Positions 13,528-22,261 of a stretch of 25,218 nucleotides of DNA are shown here, piece after piece; positions within the stretch are counted from its first letter, which is position 1, and every line of letters begins with the position of its first letter. Source of the DNA: a virus; the IMG/VR virus record IMGVR_UViG_3300025892_000138, positions 1 to 25,218 of that record; one strand, written 5' to 3'. The notes beneath the pieces are model-generated. The model was not told the origin of the DNA. It saw nothing but the letters and a program-made list of their open reading frames with translations, and ran no database searches. Made by a program: the position numbers and the translations under genes.

Positions 13528-16500
13528 TAGTAAACGCTGTAATACGTGTTCAAGTTAGATAGAATAGCAGAGCGCTCAGAAGACTTGTCACCGTCAAGCA
13601 TAATAATCTCCTGTACGTTACCATCAAAAGTGTATTGAATGTTGTTCCAAGCGTTCAGAATATAGCCAGACCTAAACGCTCCACTTCTGTTGTAGTTATG
13701 ATTACCAACCACATCGTTTCTCTGAGCAGTATTTATGTTTGATGAGTCTCTTCTGGCGTTGAATATCATTTGTCCAACCGTTCCAAAGGTGCTATAACCG
13801 CCCTGCTCATTTGCCCCCCCGTTGATTTGCCAGTTCAAATTAGTCCTAAACCAGAGTCTGTTGTCTTGGCCCACCTGGGTGCCTAAAATCATACCGTGGT
13901 TAGTGTTTGTTGTGGTTTTCTGACAAACCAGCCAAACATCGTATTCAGCAGAAGCAGAGAACTCGCTATCCATAATCATGGTGGCGTCTATGGTTTCAAC
14001 ACAGGGCTTTCCGTTATCCGTTAATACAGATCCAGCGGACACAATCTTTGGCTTTCTGCTAGAGTAACTAGCATTGTCATACCACGTAGCGTCGTTACCA
14101 TCACCAGTAGAGCCGCCTTGAACCTGATCATACCACTTCACTAGGTACCCATCGCCGCTACCACAGTGAGTCAAAAGGGCTGTAGTGTCGAGTTCGTAAT
14201 TAGAATCAAACCCTATATCAGCCTCTACGTCGCTATCGTTTACAACCCTTATGGCCGCGCCACCATAGGTGTGATTAACCAATCGAAGGCTGTAGGCCAC
14301 GGATGTACCTCCAAACCCGTCTGCATCTCCGCTAACAAAGCCTGATGAAGCAAGGTAGTTAGAGATAACAATTTTGGTTGAAAGAGGAGGCGTACCAGTA
14401 GACTGAACATTTAAAATAGTGTCAGCAGACTGAGATATAGAAGACGCGAGACTGGTGGACGTATAGGCCGTCCCCTGCGTCCAATCAGATGCTGTGTCTG
14501 GGTCCGCGAAAGCCTTATCAGAGTAATAGCTGGTTCTGGTTAGGGTTTGACCTGAGGTTGGAAGAACTCCAAGCGTCCTTTGAAACTGTCCTTGACCGTC
14601 AGCTCTAGCTGTGTAGTAGTATTCTATATCCTCTGTAGCACCAGTAACCTTTGACTCAGCGTCAGAATTAAATTTATTATGATAAAGATTAGGGGTTGTA
14701 TCTAGGAGTACGTTACCAGAAAGTGCTGGCAGGACGATATTGTTAGCTCCAGTTAAGTCAGAAGGAAAAATCCACGTCCCAGCAGTAGTGTTGTTTACGT
14801 CTTTGCTAGTAGCGTTATCGTAACCTGAAGGTTGACCAGAGTTCACAAAAGCCAAATTCCCCATGCCCGTCCCCAAAAAGAACGTATTATTTTTTGTAAC
14901 GCCTGGGCCAGAATTGAAGCCACTCCAGTTCATGGCCCCACTGAAATATGCGTTACCGCCCGTCCTGAAGCCAGAAGATTCAATCGTCCCTATAACCTCT
15001 ACCTCACCGTAAGACCTAAGCCCTTTCTGAAAAACAGCCTTGTTGTTAACTCTGCTCTCAAGGCTAAGTTCGTAATACTTCTTGTCTAAACGAATTATCT
15101 GGTCATTAGTGTTGAATAATATAAATAGATAGTCTGGGGTATTGAAAAGACCAGAAGGCCATGCAAAGTTTTCCTGATTCCAACTAGGGTAGGTTGTGCT
15201 AAAAGCTTGCTCTACGTATCCCGTATCAAGATGCAAAGGAATACCGTCGTCAGTATACGTAGACAGATCCCAAGCCGTAGAAAGCGTCGTAGTGTGAAGG
15301 TCGTGTCTCGTTCTTCCTGTAAAATAAGCTTTTGTTCCGTCTGTATTGAAACAAACGTTTATTACATATCCTTCATTATTTCCATAACTAGCCTCGCTAA
15401 CACTAATATTAGTTGACTTAGACGAGTTATAAACAGCTGTAGATAAATCCCAGGCCGTAGATAAGTCAAAATGTGAAAACGTGTTAGGGTTGCCAGCTCT
15501 TCCGACATACATAATAGTGCCGTCAGGATTAAACGTAACCGAATACACGCTGTTCCCGTGAGGGGTAGACGACAACCTTAGATAAGCGGTTGCGTCAGCG
15601 GACATAGTAGACAGATCCCAAGCCGTGGTGCAGGTATATTCCTGAACCTCATCTCTAGAATCACCAGATACAAAGAACTTCTTTCCATAGGTAGCCGTGT
15701 CGTTAGGATCATTAGCAACGTGCATACCGTACAATGCCCCTTCAAACCCTGCGCCACCAATAGCCGCAGATCCAGCAAGGTCTACACTGGTCACTGTTGC
15801 CGTAGATGCAATAGAGCTTAAATCCCAGGCTGTAGGTAAATCTACAGACTGAATGTCGTCGCGGCCATTACCAACCATAAACAGCCTGGTCCCATCTGGC
15901 TTAAAAAACAAATCTCTTGGGTGTCCTTCACCAAACGCAATCTCAACACCGCTTGTGCCAAAAGACCCTACACCAATAATCTGCTCGCTTCTTGCCAACC
16001 AATTCCTTGGGTCTTCGGTATCTACATAAGAAGATGAAATACCATCAATCCCTACATCTCCTGGCTCCCACTCGCTGTCAGCGTTGTTCCATACCAAAGC
16101 CTGGCCATCAGTAGGAGCAGCAGTGCTGGTGTCTACATCAGACAGATCATCTATACTGGCCGCTGCTATTCGAGCGTCAGCCTTAGCGTTTGTGTACCCC
16201 TCTTTGGCTGTGTTGGCTGCAACCGCGCTGGCATCGGTATAACTAATTTTAGCATTGTTCGATGTAATATCTGAGGCTTGTTGCGCGGTAATACCAACCT
16301 TCGCTGTGTTAGCCGCTACCGCTGAATGGTTCTCTACCCTGGAGTCTGTGTAGTACAGATTTGACGAGCCCTCTGTGAGGTTGTCTGTATTAGAGGTCGA
16401 GATATCTCCAGCTGGGCCTTGGATACCTTGGACCCCCTGAGTGCCCTGCGGGCCTGTAGCGCCTGTATTCCCAGTATCTCCCTTGTCACCTTGGGGTCCC

Positions 16501-16556
16501 TGCGGTCCAGTGGCGCCACGCTCGCCTCTTTCTAAGCTGACCGTGAGCTTTGCCAT
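13527..16556 (-). CDS. Large modular tail fibre: collagen-like, propeller-like repeats, AbfB-like C-terminal lectin
   Basis: A 1009-residue protein. Residues 11-51 are a collagen-like Gly-X-Y run (GERGATGPQGPQGDKGDTG). Residues 60-150 hold an NLYYTDSRVENHSAVAANT helix-forming region of a type frequent in phage fibres. Residues about 200-500 contain repeats of an 'F-x-x-D-G-T-x-x-[FY]' strand and a 'TAWDLS' strand (AWDLS at 243, 312, 368 and 428, with a degenerate one near 494), as in a beta-propeller. Residues about 752-1009 (SLRLVNHTYGGAAIRVVND ... GDGYLVKWYDQVQGG) match the arabinofuranosidase-B-like concanavalin domain seen in phage fibres. It probably binds or degrades host polysaccharide. 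Its ATG overlaps the upstream stop as TAATG. Confidence 0.7.
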   Translation of the reverse strand: MAKLTVSLERGERGATGPQGPQGDKGDTGNTGATGPQGTQGVQGIQGPAGDISTSNTDNLTEGSSNLYYTDSRVENHSAVAANTAKVGITAQQASDITSNNAKISYTDASAVAANTAKEGYTNAKADARIAAASIDDLSDVDTSTAAPTDGQALVWNNADSEWEPGDVGIDGISSSYVDTEDPRNWLARSEQIIGVGSFGTSGVEIAFGEGHPRDLFFKPDGTRLFMVGNGRDDIQSVDLPTAWDLSSIASTATVTSVDLAGSAAIGGAGFEGALYGMHVANDPNDTATYGKKFFVSGDSRDEVQEYTCTTAWDLSTMSADATAYLRLSSTPHGNSVYSVTFNPDGTIMYVGRAGNPNTFSHFDLSTAWDLSTAVYNSSKSTNISVSEASYGNNEGYVINVCFNTDGTKAYFTGRTRHDLHTTTLSTAWDLSTYTDDGIPLHLDTGYVEQAFSTTYPSWNQENFAWPSGLFNTPDYLFILFNTNDQIIRLDKKYYELSLESRVNNKAVFQKGLRSYGEVEVIGTIESSGFRTGGNAYFSGAMNWSGFNSGPGVTKNNTFFLGTGMGNLAFVNSGQPSGYDNATSKDVNNTTAGTWIFPSDLTGANNIVLPALSGNVLLDTTPNLYHNKFNSDAESKVTGATEDIEYYYTARADGQGQFQRTLGVLPTSGQTLTRTSYYSDKAFADPDTASDWTQGTAYTSTSLASSISQSADTILNVQSTGTPPLSTKIVISNYLASSGFVSGDADGFGGTSVAYSLRLVNHTYGGAAIRVVNDSDVEADIGFDSNYELDTTALLTHCGSGDGYLVKWYDQVQGGSTGDGNDATWYDNASYSSRKPKIVSAGSVLTDNGKPCVETIDATMIMDSEFSASAEYDVWLVCQKTTTNTNHGMILGTQVGQDNRLWFRTNLNWQINGGANEQGGYSTFGTVGQMIFNARRDSSNINTAQRNDVVGNHNYNRSGAFRSGYILNAWNNIQYTFDGNVQEIIMLDGDKSSERSAILSNLNTYYSVY

Positions 16557-16981
16557 TACGCAGTGATATCATCGTTTACAGTAAAGCTGCCCTTGAGGAC
16601 CGTAGTGGTCTTATTGTTTACGGTATACTGTAAGTCGTAAGTGTATCTTCCAGATGGGAAATTAGCCATAGTATCAGCTGTAGCCCTTACGGTTACGTTC
16701 CCGCTATTGTCAATATCTTCAAAAACAAAGCCTACGTTGCCAGAATTGTCGGTACCTTTTGCTTGATCTCCTTTCGAGAGAGTCCCAGCTATGAGTGCCC
16801 CCCTTGTGTTTGCTGTTTTTTTAGGGGATCGAACCTGCATAAAGAAATCATACTGATCAGTCAACAGGGCGATGTTGCTTCCAGCGCTATCTTTGAAATT
16901 TAAAGAAAGCTCAAACGTATCGCCTTTTCTGCAAGTAATATCTAGCTTTTCAGCTACATCTAAATTAGCTTTTGTTGCCAT
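16556..16981 (-). CDS. Fibre-associated beta-sandwich protein (BppU N-terminal-like)
   Basis: A 141-residue protein. Its pattern LDITCRKGDTFELSLNFKDS, DFFMQVRSPKK, then GRYTYDLQYTVNNKTTTVLKG and a closing strand FTVNDDITA follows the layout of small beta-sandwich domains that start many phage baseplate and fibre proteins, such as the BppU N-terminal type. That family link is by pattern. It lies one base after the portal stop and overlaps the large fibre start as TAATG, so it is made together with the fibre. It probably anchors the fibre to the tail. The gene order portal, this protein, fibre fits a short-tailed phage. Confidence 0.6.
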   Translation of the reverse strand: MATKANLDVAEKLDITCRKGDTFELSLNFKDSAGSNIALLTDQYDFFMQVRSPKKTANTRGALIAGTLSKGDQAKGTDNSGNVGFVFEDIDNSGNVTVRATADTMANFPSGRYTYDLQYTVNNKTTTVLKGSFTVNDDITA

Positions 16982-16982
16982 T

Positions 16983-19433
16983 TTAATCCAGTAATGAGTT
17001 TACAATATTGTCTACGCTGTCACCAGGATCGGCTAGCTCACCTCGCTTGCCTTGGCGCTGAGAAAGCAGTTTGCTTTGCTCAGAAGCTTGTTTTTCCACC
17101 CTTTCGTCTTTCCTGTTCTCTTTAAGGACTTCAAGTTTTTCCTTAAATTCTTGATCCTCTGTTTTAAAGCCAAGCGTAGCCTGCGCCTTAATCAGTTCAA
17201 TTTCTTTTCTAAATTGATGCCTTACTTGCTCTAGCTGAGCCTCCATCTGGCTCTTAAGTTGCATCTTTTTTAATTCCATCTCCGACTCCATCTGCATTTC
17301 CTGAATCTTTACCTGAGAGGCAAACTGAGCGGCCTCTTGAGCTTGCTGTTTTTGAAGTTGAGAGTTTTGAGCGGCAGACTCTTGCATCTTCTTCAATCTT
17401 TTATTCCTTCGAAGAATAAGCAGGCGCTCGGCCTGGTTAATGTCCTTCATCCCCCTAATAGCAATAGCGTCTTCAATATCTATTTCTTTCTGCTGAAGGG
17501 ACATTTGTATGTTTTGCTCTAGGTATGACCTATCCTTATCCTCCATTTCTTTAACAACCTGAACGCCAAAATTATACATAGGCAAGTCTCTAAAAGAGGA
17601 AAGCACCGCCATATTTTCTTTTCCGATAGCGTTTTCATAAACTTGAAAAAGAACAGACTCCATGGGTAAGATTTGAATACACTTTACGATATCCTCGCAA
17701 ACCTTTTTGAATATAATCATAGAGGCATTGGTTATATCATATATAGCGTTGTTGCCAGCGGCAATAGCGTTCTGCTGGACGCCAACAAGTGTGTCGCCTT
17801 TTGGCGTTGATGCGTCCATCATCTCGTTAATACCCGTTGTATCACGGATCATACGGAGGTAATGATTGTAAAGACCAATTAGCTCGTTAATATTTCGGAT
17901 GCTATTTCCTATCTCTCGCACGGGAGGGTTCTGAAATCCTCCTTCTGGGTTTTTACTTCTATAATAAAAGACGCCCGTTTGCTCATAAATATCATGCAGG
18001 TCCAAAGGTTGAAGCTCTCCGCCCTTTCCGAGTTGCACATTCTCCAAACCCTCAATATCAATAATTAAACCGTCAGGCTTGGCTTTTGCTATAGACTGCT
18101 GGATCTTTAAGTGGGTAAGCTGAAGCATGTCGGCAAACCCAGTGCAGCTATCTACCATTGACTTCGGTATCATTCCGCGAATGTTGGTTGCCACAGGAGA
18201 GTAAGACATCCGAGCTTTTGAAAGATCGTGAATGTTTTTAGGTATGTTTGTGCACATACCGTAGTTAAACAAAATGTCACAACCGCTATCGAGAACGTAA
18301 CTACCTTTATAAACGGTTGTAACATCCATCATGCTGGCCTCTTCATTAAACACGTTTCCTTTAACGTTGTCCATTAAAAAGCCCTTCATAAAGAAGTTTG
18401 TTTTCCCGTATTTGTTTTGCTTTTCTTCGAAATATATGCAATCAACCGAAAGAAACTCAAAATCCAGCACGTCAACCATGTACTCGTCGTACCCGTATTC
18501 TTGACGCATCATCCGTTTATTATAAGAGTGGCTGTTGAACGAGCCAGAATCGTTTCCGTCTCTGTTTTTTACGGCTTTCGCAATTTTTTCAAAATCCTCT
18601 TCCGAAAGCTCATGGCCAGCAATCCTTTTAAGTTCTTCTATTGTTATGGTTTTTATATGCCCAGCATAAGTAAGATCGTTAAGACCTGGATCCTCCGTGT
18701 AACTATGGATAAACCTACAGGGATCAATGTATTCTGTTTTAATACCCTCATTGGGGTCGTTTGATCGTTTTGCTACAGCTATACCTAGAGAGACCAAATC
18801 GTGCACACATCGCCTAAACACATTATCATTAAAGCTGTTCCAGGAAAGCGTCATGTTGGTGCCTATCTGAGCGGCAATCTCAGCGTCGGTTTTAATGTTG
18901 GTACCTATTAGAATTTCCGCCTCCTCAAGAGAATCTGGAAGATTATCAGGGTCTTCGTCAATTACAACCCCAGTGCTTTTCTTTAACTCTTGGAGTGTTT
19001 TTTTTGCCTCAATTTGAAGCTCAATTCTGCGCTTCTTGTTGTTCTTTTCTGAAGAGGATAAAGGGTCTACGGCCTCTAGATTCGGGTATGGCTCCCTAGA
19101 TAGTATTTTATTCGCCACTATTCTAACAAACTTAGGAAGAATGGGAACTGGAGTATAGTCCAGGTTCAACAAAGTTCCGTCGCCGTCGTTTGGGTTTAGG
19201 GACCCTAAAAGCTTCTTGTAAATACTTGTTTCCTGCGTACCATTAGCATAATCTCTGTTTCTTTCAAAGATTTTATTTCTCTTTCCGTAAAGCGAAGTAG
19301 CCTGAGTAATTTTACCCCACTGGGATTCGATTGCCTTAGCGTACTCCAACCCATATGCCTTTGATTGTTTTACATCGGTGGTGGCCAAAGGGTCTGGAAA
19401 AGAGCTTTTACGTTTGTTGTTGGTGTTGTGCAT
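16983..19433 (-). CDS. Portal protein
   Basis: An 816-residue protein encoded just after the large terminase. The first 60 residues are helical and basic. The middle (residues 85-440) carries the alpha/beta wing and stem-like elements of portal proteins, and residues about 505-565 (NSIRNINELIGLYNHYLRMI ... TTGINEMMDAST ... LVGVQQNAIAAGNNA) match a stem/crown pattern I know from portals of crAss-like and other Bacteroidota phages. From about 680 to 790 the sequence is a long Gln/Lys/Glu-rich coiled coil (MQESAAQNSQLQKQQAQEA). It would form the dodecameric ring through which DNA enters. Arg codons at residues 52, 58 and 60 are all AGA, which the phage tRNA-Arg reads. It has its own TATATTTG promoter 28 bases upstream. 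Confidence 0.8.
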   Translation of the reverse strand: MHNTNNKRKSSFPDPLATTDVKQSKAYGLEYAKAIESQWGKITQATSLYGKRNKIFERNRDYANGTQETSIYKKLLGSLNPNDGDGTLLNLDYTPVPILPKFVRIVANKILSREPYPNLEAVDPLSSSEKNNKKRRIELQIEAKKTLQELKKSTGVVIDEDPDNLPDSLEEAEILIGTNIKTDAEIAAQIGTNMTLSWNSFNDNVFRRCVHDLVSLGIAVAKRSNDPNEGIKTEYIDPCRFIHSYTEDPGLNDLTYAGHIKTITIEELKRIAGHELSEEDFEKIAKAVKNRDGNDSGSFNSHSYNKRMMRQEYGYDEYMVDVLDFEFLSVDCIYFEEKQNKYGKTNFFMKGFLMDNVKGNVFNEEASMMDVTTVYKGSYVLDSGCDILFNYGMCTNIPKNIHDLSKARMSYSPVATNIRGMIPKSMVDSCTGFADMLQLTHLKIQQSIAKAKPDGLIIDIEGLENVQLGKGGELQPLDLHDIYEQTGVFYYRSKNPEGGFQNPPVREIGNSIRNINELIGLYNHYLRMIRDTTGINEMMDASTPKGDTLVGVQQNAIAAGNNAIYDITNASMIIFKKVCEDIVKCIQILPMESVLFQVYENAIGKENMAVLSSFRDLPMYNFGVQVVKEMEDKDRSYLEQNIQMSLQQKEIDIEDAIAIRGMKDINQAERLLILRRNKRLKKMQESAAQNSQLQKQQAQEAAQFASQVKIQEMQMESEMELKKMQLKSQMEAQLEQVRHQFRKEIELIKAQATLGFKTEDQEFKEKLEVLKENRKDERVEKQASEQSKLLSQRQGKRGELADPGDSVDNIVNSLLD

Positions 19434-19461
19434 GTTTTATGGTCGCTCTACGCATATTCTG

Positions 19462-19469
19462 CAAATATA
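19462..19469 (-). promoter_or_regulatory. Bacteroidota -7 promoter element TATATTTG (portal)
   Basis: TATATTTG on the minus strand lies 28 bases before the portal ATG at 19433, in the 47-base gap after the terminase stop. No hairpin is visible in the gap, so portal can be made both from this promoter and by read-through. Confidence 0.6.
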
Positions 19470-19480
19470 GCAAATACATC

Positions 19481-21607
19481 CTAGACCTTATATTTTCTAA
19501 AAAACACCTTTTCGTTGAAATCAACTCTAGGCTTTTCTTTTGTTTTTTGAGCCGCAAGCAAAGCCAATCCTGAGCTTATCGTCAGGTCAAACTTAGTTCT
19601 TTTGTCGATCTTGAAGCCTATCCAGTCCTCAAGGGTTTTATTAAAGTACATGTTCCCCGTCTCCCCTGTCTCGTGATTGACTCCAACGCTTTCATGAATG
19701 TACTTCTCGATAGCCTGAGCGTGAGACTGTATAACATCTTGAGAGTTTGAAGGAATACCCTTTGTCTTTACGTTGACGTGAGATGACGAGCTCATTAAGT
19801 GCTTTGGGCGATCCATTAAGTAGCCGTCATAACCTCTTGATTCAAAGTATCTTGCGATACCGTACTTATTGTTTTCTATAAGTAATGGGTAGCCGTAAAA
19901 AAAAGCACACATCAATACATCCTCATAGAATATGCTTGCTAGGTCTGGCCGCGAAGCATACTCTACTACGAACATTTTTGAAGGACGATTCAGGCTAAAC
20001 TTATTATACATGTGTAGCGCCCCTTTCGATCCTCTGCCGTCTACCGTGGCATCCAAGTCGTAAGAGTCGACCCCTCCACATCCGTAGTTGGTAAATGGGG
20101 GAACCTTTTTGCCTCGCTCTTGGCGGACCACGTTTCTTTCGCTGGGGTCTGGCATCCAGCTAACTCTAAACCTACCGTTAGGGGTTGGAGAGAATACAAC
20201 TTCTTTGTCCTTTTCCTTCCATGTAAAATTGCCCACCACCACGGGGTTAGGGTATAGTTCTTCGTTGTATTCAATCTGTTGGTAGATCTTGCCAATGTTA
20301 AACAGACTGCCTTCAATGCTATCTCTAAATGCTTCGTCTTCAGTAAACGGAAACTGACGGGTCACCTCGTTTAGCTCAGACGGGTTGTCTTTAAAGGATT
20401 TTCGCTCATTCTTAAGGTAAGACTTACTTCCATAGTCAATATCTTCTCCGTCGATGCCTTTTATGACACCATGTATGTGTACGGTTTGGGCGGGGTCCTC
20501 AACAACGGGGTTTCCATGCTGATCAAAAAACCCTTCTAGCGCTTCGTATGCAGGAATGAATATGCGATACAATCCAGACCTTGTTCTATCGTTGTTGTTT
20601 CTGTCGTTAGGATCAGAATCGTACCACAAACCTTTGTACTCCTCTCCGCCCTTGTTCATAGGGTTTACCGTACTGCCAACTAAAGCTTTTCCTACTATGC
20701 GCTTACCGACGATCAAGCATGTACGTTCAACGCGCCAGGCTTCACGGATATCTGTGGGCTTTTCCCATTTTCCAGCCTCGTCGAGGTACAGTATATGTAG
20801 CTTTTCACCGTCATACGCATTGTTAGTGGTGTTCTTCCAGTTGATAACAGTGTTCAGAGCATCTCCTTTAAATGACGTTTTGTTGTTTTTCGTGATTCGC
20901 TTTGAAGGCTCACGAAAAGCTAACTCCATGCGGGGATTCGTAGTACCGTCCTGAATAGGTTTGAAAAAAAAGGGGTAACCCCTAAAAATAAAAACCACCT
21001 TCTTCATGAAGATGTTTTCCTGAGCATCTTTACCAGTTTTTGATTGAATGCCCAGCAGCTTTTCTTTAACTTGACTAGCTTCATCCACAAGCACAGCAGA
21101 ACATATATTAGTGTAGCCAGAACGACGACACTTAGTATATAACTGACCGAAACAACGAGGATCAGCCTCGCACGCAGCCATGTGAAGAAAGATTTCTTTT
21201 TGGAAATTAAGGTATGATGGATATCCGACATCAATTTTAGACCATTGAAGAAACATATAGTGCCTCCCTGTAATATACGTAGGTTCCCCATTATTGTAAA
21301 ACCATACACCGTCGCGCCGACGCTGAAACTCTTGCTCGATGTAAGAATGAAACTTTTTTCGAAACTCGGCAGGTTTTTCGAGCCACTCATCCATACTGCG
21401 AATCCTAAGCAGCTCTTCGGGCATAGCTGTGCGCTTCCACATTTGCATTGCCTTTGGGAGGTCATGGAAGAGAATTTTAGATCGCTTTGGTTTTTTTGGT
21501 AAGACAACGAGTAACCCGTGGAGCTCGATAACCTCTCCCTCTGTACTGTTAGGGTCGATTTTAATACCTTTAGTCTCATACCCTTTTATGTCTATCAAAC
21601 TGGACAT
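19481..21607 (-). CDS. terL: Terminase large subunit
   Basis: A 708-residue packaging motor with an N-terminal ATPase and a C-terminal nuclease. The ATP-binding motif lies at residues 158-166 (TKCRRSGYT), a deviant Walker A in which the usual GK(S/T) reads GYT. Walker B with catalytic Glu is ILYLDE (272-277), and a coupling motif follows at VGSTVN (310-315). The nuclease half shows the three acidic positions expected of an RNase H-like fold: Asp514 in GCGGVDSYD, Glu578 in YPLLIENN and Asp674 in KFDLTISSG. The start at 21607 overlaps the upstream zinc-ribbon stop as TAATG. The length is near the upper end for large terminases. Confidence 0.85.
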   Translation of the reverse strand: MSSLIDIKGYETKGIKIDPNSTEGEVIELHGLLVVLPKKPKRSKILFHDLPKAMQMWKRTAMPEELLRIRSMDEWLEKPAEFRKKFHSYIEQEFQRRRDGVWFYNNGEPTYITGRHYMFLQWSKIDVGYPSYLNFQKEIFLHMAACEADPRCFGQLYTKCRRSGYTNICSAVLVDEASQVKEKLLGIQSKTGKDAQENIFMKKVVFIFRGYPFFFKPIQDGTTNPRMELAFREPSKRITKNNKTSFKGDALNTVINWKNTTNNAYDGEKLHILYLDEAGKWEKPTDIREAWRVERTCLIVGKRIVGKALVGSTVNPMNKGGEEYKGLWYDSDPNDRNNNDRTRSGLYRIFIPAYEALEGFFDQHGNPVVEDPAQTVHIHGVIKGIDGEDIDYGSKSYLKNERKSFKDNPSELNEVTRQFPFTEDEAFRDSIEGSLFNIGKIYQQIEYNEELYPNPVVVGNFTWKEKDKEVVFSPTPNGRFRVSWMPDPSERNVVRQERGKKVPPFTNYGCGGVDSYDLDATVDGRGSKGALHMYNKFSLNRPSKMFVVEYASRPDLASIFYEDVLMCAFFYGYPLLIENNKYGIARYFESRGYDGYLMDRPKHLMSSSSHVNVKTKGIPSNSQDVIQSHAQAIEKYIHESVGVNHETGETGNMYFNKTLEDWIGFKIDKRTKFDLTISSGLALLAAQKTKEKPRVDFNEKVFFRKYKV

Positions 21608-21795
21608 TAAAAACTCTGGCCATGCCTATTCATTCTCCCCAATGATGGAACTCCTTTTTTAGGGTTTTTTAGCTCCATTTGATTACCGCAATCGCACTGA
21701 CCTTCAGGATAATAGACATCCCCGTTTCTAAACTTCACGCTTAAGGTCTGAACCGACTTTTCAGCCTTACATTTTTTGCAAATTAGATCTGGCAT
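21607..21795 (-). CDS. Small zinc-ribbon protein coupled to the terminase
   Basis: A 62-residue protein. It has CKKC at residues 6-9 and CDC at 34-36, a CxxC plus CxC pair that fits a zinc ribbon. The C-terminal part, MELKNPKKGVPSLGRMNRHG, is basic. Similar short zinc-ribbon proteins directly before the large terminase are something I remember in Flavobacterium-type phages, but with no proven role. A DNA-binding partner of the terminase or a small-subunit substitute are both possible. It ends in a one-base TAATG overlap with the terminase gene. It is preceded by an A/T-rich leader and, 16 bases further upstream, by the tRNA gene. Confidence 0.65.
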   Translation of the reverse strand: MPDLICKKCKAEKSVQTLSVKFRNGDVYYPEGQCDCGNQMELKNPKKGVPSLGRMNRHGQSF

Positions 21796-21810
21796 TTTTT
21801 TTAATTTAAT

Positions 21811-21887
21811 TGGTACACCCGACAGGATTCGAACCTGTGACCGTCTGCTTAGAAGGCAGATGCTCTATCCAGCTGAGCTACGGGTGC
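21811..21887 (-). tRNA. tRNA-Arg, anticodon TCT
   Basis: A 77-base cloverleaf on the minus strand that includes an encoded 3' CCA. It has a 7-base acceptor stem (GCACCCG with CGGGTGT, ending in a G-U pair), a D arm GCTC...GAGC, an anticodon stem-loop TCTGC-CTTCTAA-GCAGA with anticodon TCT, and a T arm ACAGG-TTCGAAT-CCTGT. It reads AGA and, by wobble, AGG. It sits between the coiled-coil gene and the zinc-ribbon gene and is likely processed from the same transcript as the terminase. AGA codons are common in the portal gene, which suggests the tRNA supports late-gene translation. Confidence 0.97.
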
Positions 21888-21929
21888 ATATATTTACCTT
21901 TAGGTAACCCGCTGTATTGTCTTGATTGT

Positions 21930-21937
21930 CAAAGTTA
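21930..21937 (-). promoter_or_regulatory. Candidate -7 element TAACTTTG upstream of tRNA-Arg
   Basis: TAACTTTG on the minus strand matches TAnnTTTG. It lies 42 bases before the first base of the tRNA and 30 bases past the stop of the 21968-22261 gene. It could drive tRNA, zinc-ribbon and terminase. A short inverted repeat, TTACCT-TT-AGGTAA, at 21894-21907 lies between it and the tRNA. Confidence 0.5.
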
Positions 21938-21967
21938 TAGTCTTCCCAGTAAATAAGCCCGCTGGGT

Positions 21968-22261
21968 TTATTTAGAGAAACGCTCTGCGAATCCACCTGA
22001 GTAGTCTTTTTGTTGTTCGATTTCTCCATTACTTTTGAGTTCTTTAACCATTTGTTCTAGCCTCTGGCGCTCCACCAAAAGCTCTTTGCAGTCAATAGCT
22101 GTTTGCTTTATGGATTGGAGCTCAGCCTTTCTAGAAGAGCCACCAGCCTCAGGATCAACAGGCTTTTTAATCTCTTCGATCATATTATCGATAGCGATCT
22201 CCATACTATTCATAAGCCTTTCGGCGGCGCTTATTGTAGTAAACCTTTTACCTCTCGACAT
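21968..22261 (-). CDS. Small coiled-coil protein upstream of the packaging genes
   Basis: A 97-residue, charged, mainly helical protein. Residues about 10-35 (ISAAERLMNSMEIAIDNMIE) and 48-78 (ELQSIKQTAIDCKELLVERQ) form two heptad-like helices split by a KKPVDPEAGG turn, a helical-hairpin shape. The start at 22261 overlaps the end of the GroES-like gene by 14 bases. It lies before tRNA, zinc ribbon and large terminase, so a small-terminase role is conceivable: many small subunits are short helical oligomers. No helix-turn-helix is obvious, so the role is unproven. Confidence 0.6.
   Translation of the reverse strand: MSRGKRFTTISAAERLMNSMEIAIDNMIEEIKKPVDPEAGGSSRKAELQSIKQTAIDCKELLVERQRLEQMVKELKSNGEIEQQKDYSGGFAERFSK

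Noticed and set aside
13527-16556. Diversity-generating retroelement target in the large fibre
   Set aside because: The Asn/Tyr-rich C terminus looked suggestive, but there is no reverse transcriptase, no template repeat and no matching near-copy of that segment in the window.
21811-21887. tRNA gene as a prophage attachment site
   Set aside because: It is an intact gene inside the phage operon, with no integrase and no duplicated tRNA fragment seen.
21894-21976. Terminator after the coiled-coil gene (AAGCCC-GCT-GGGTTT at 21955-21970)
   Set aside because: On the transcribed strand the stem has an A-C mismatch and there is no U-tract. The nearby TTACCT-TT-AGGTAA has too short a loop.
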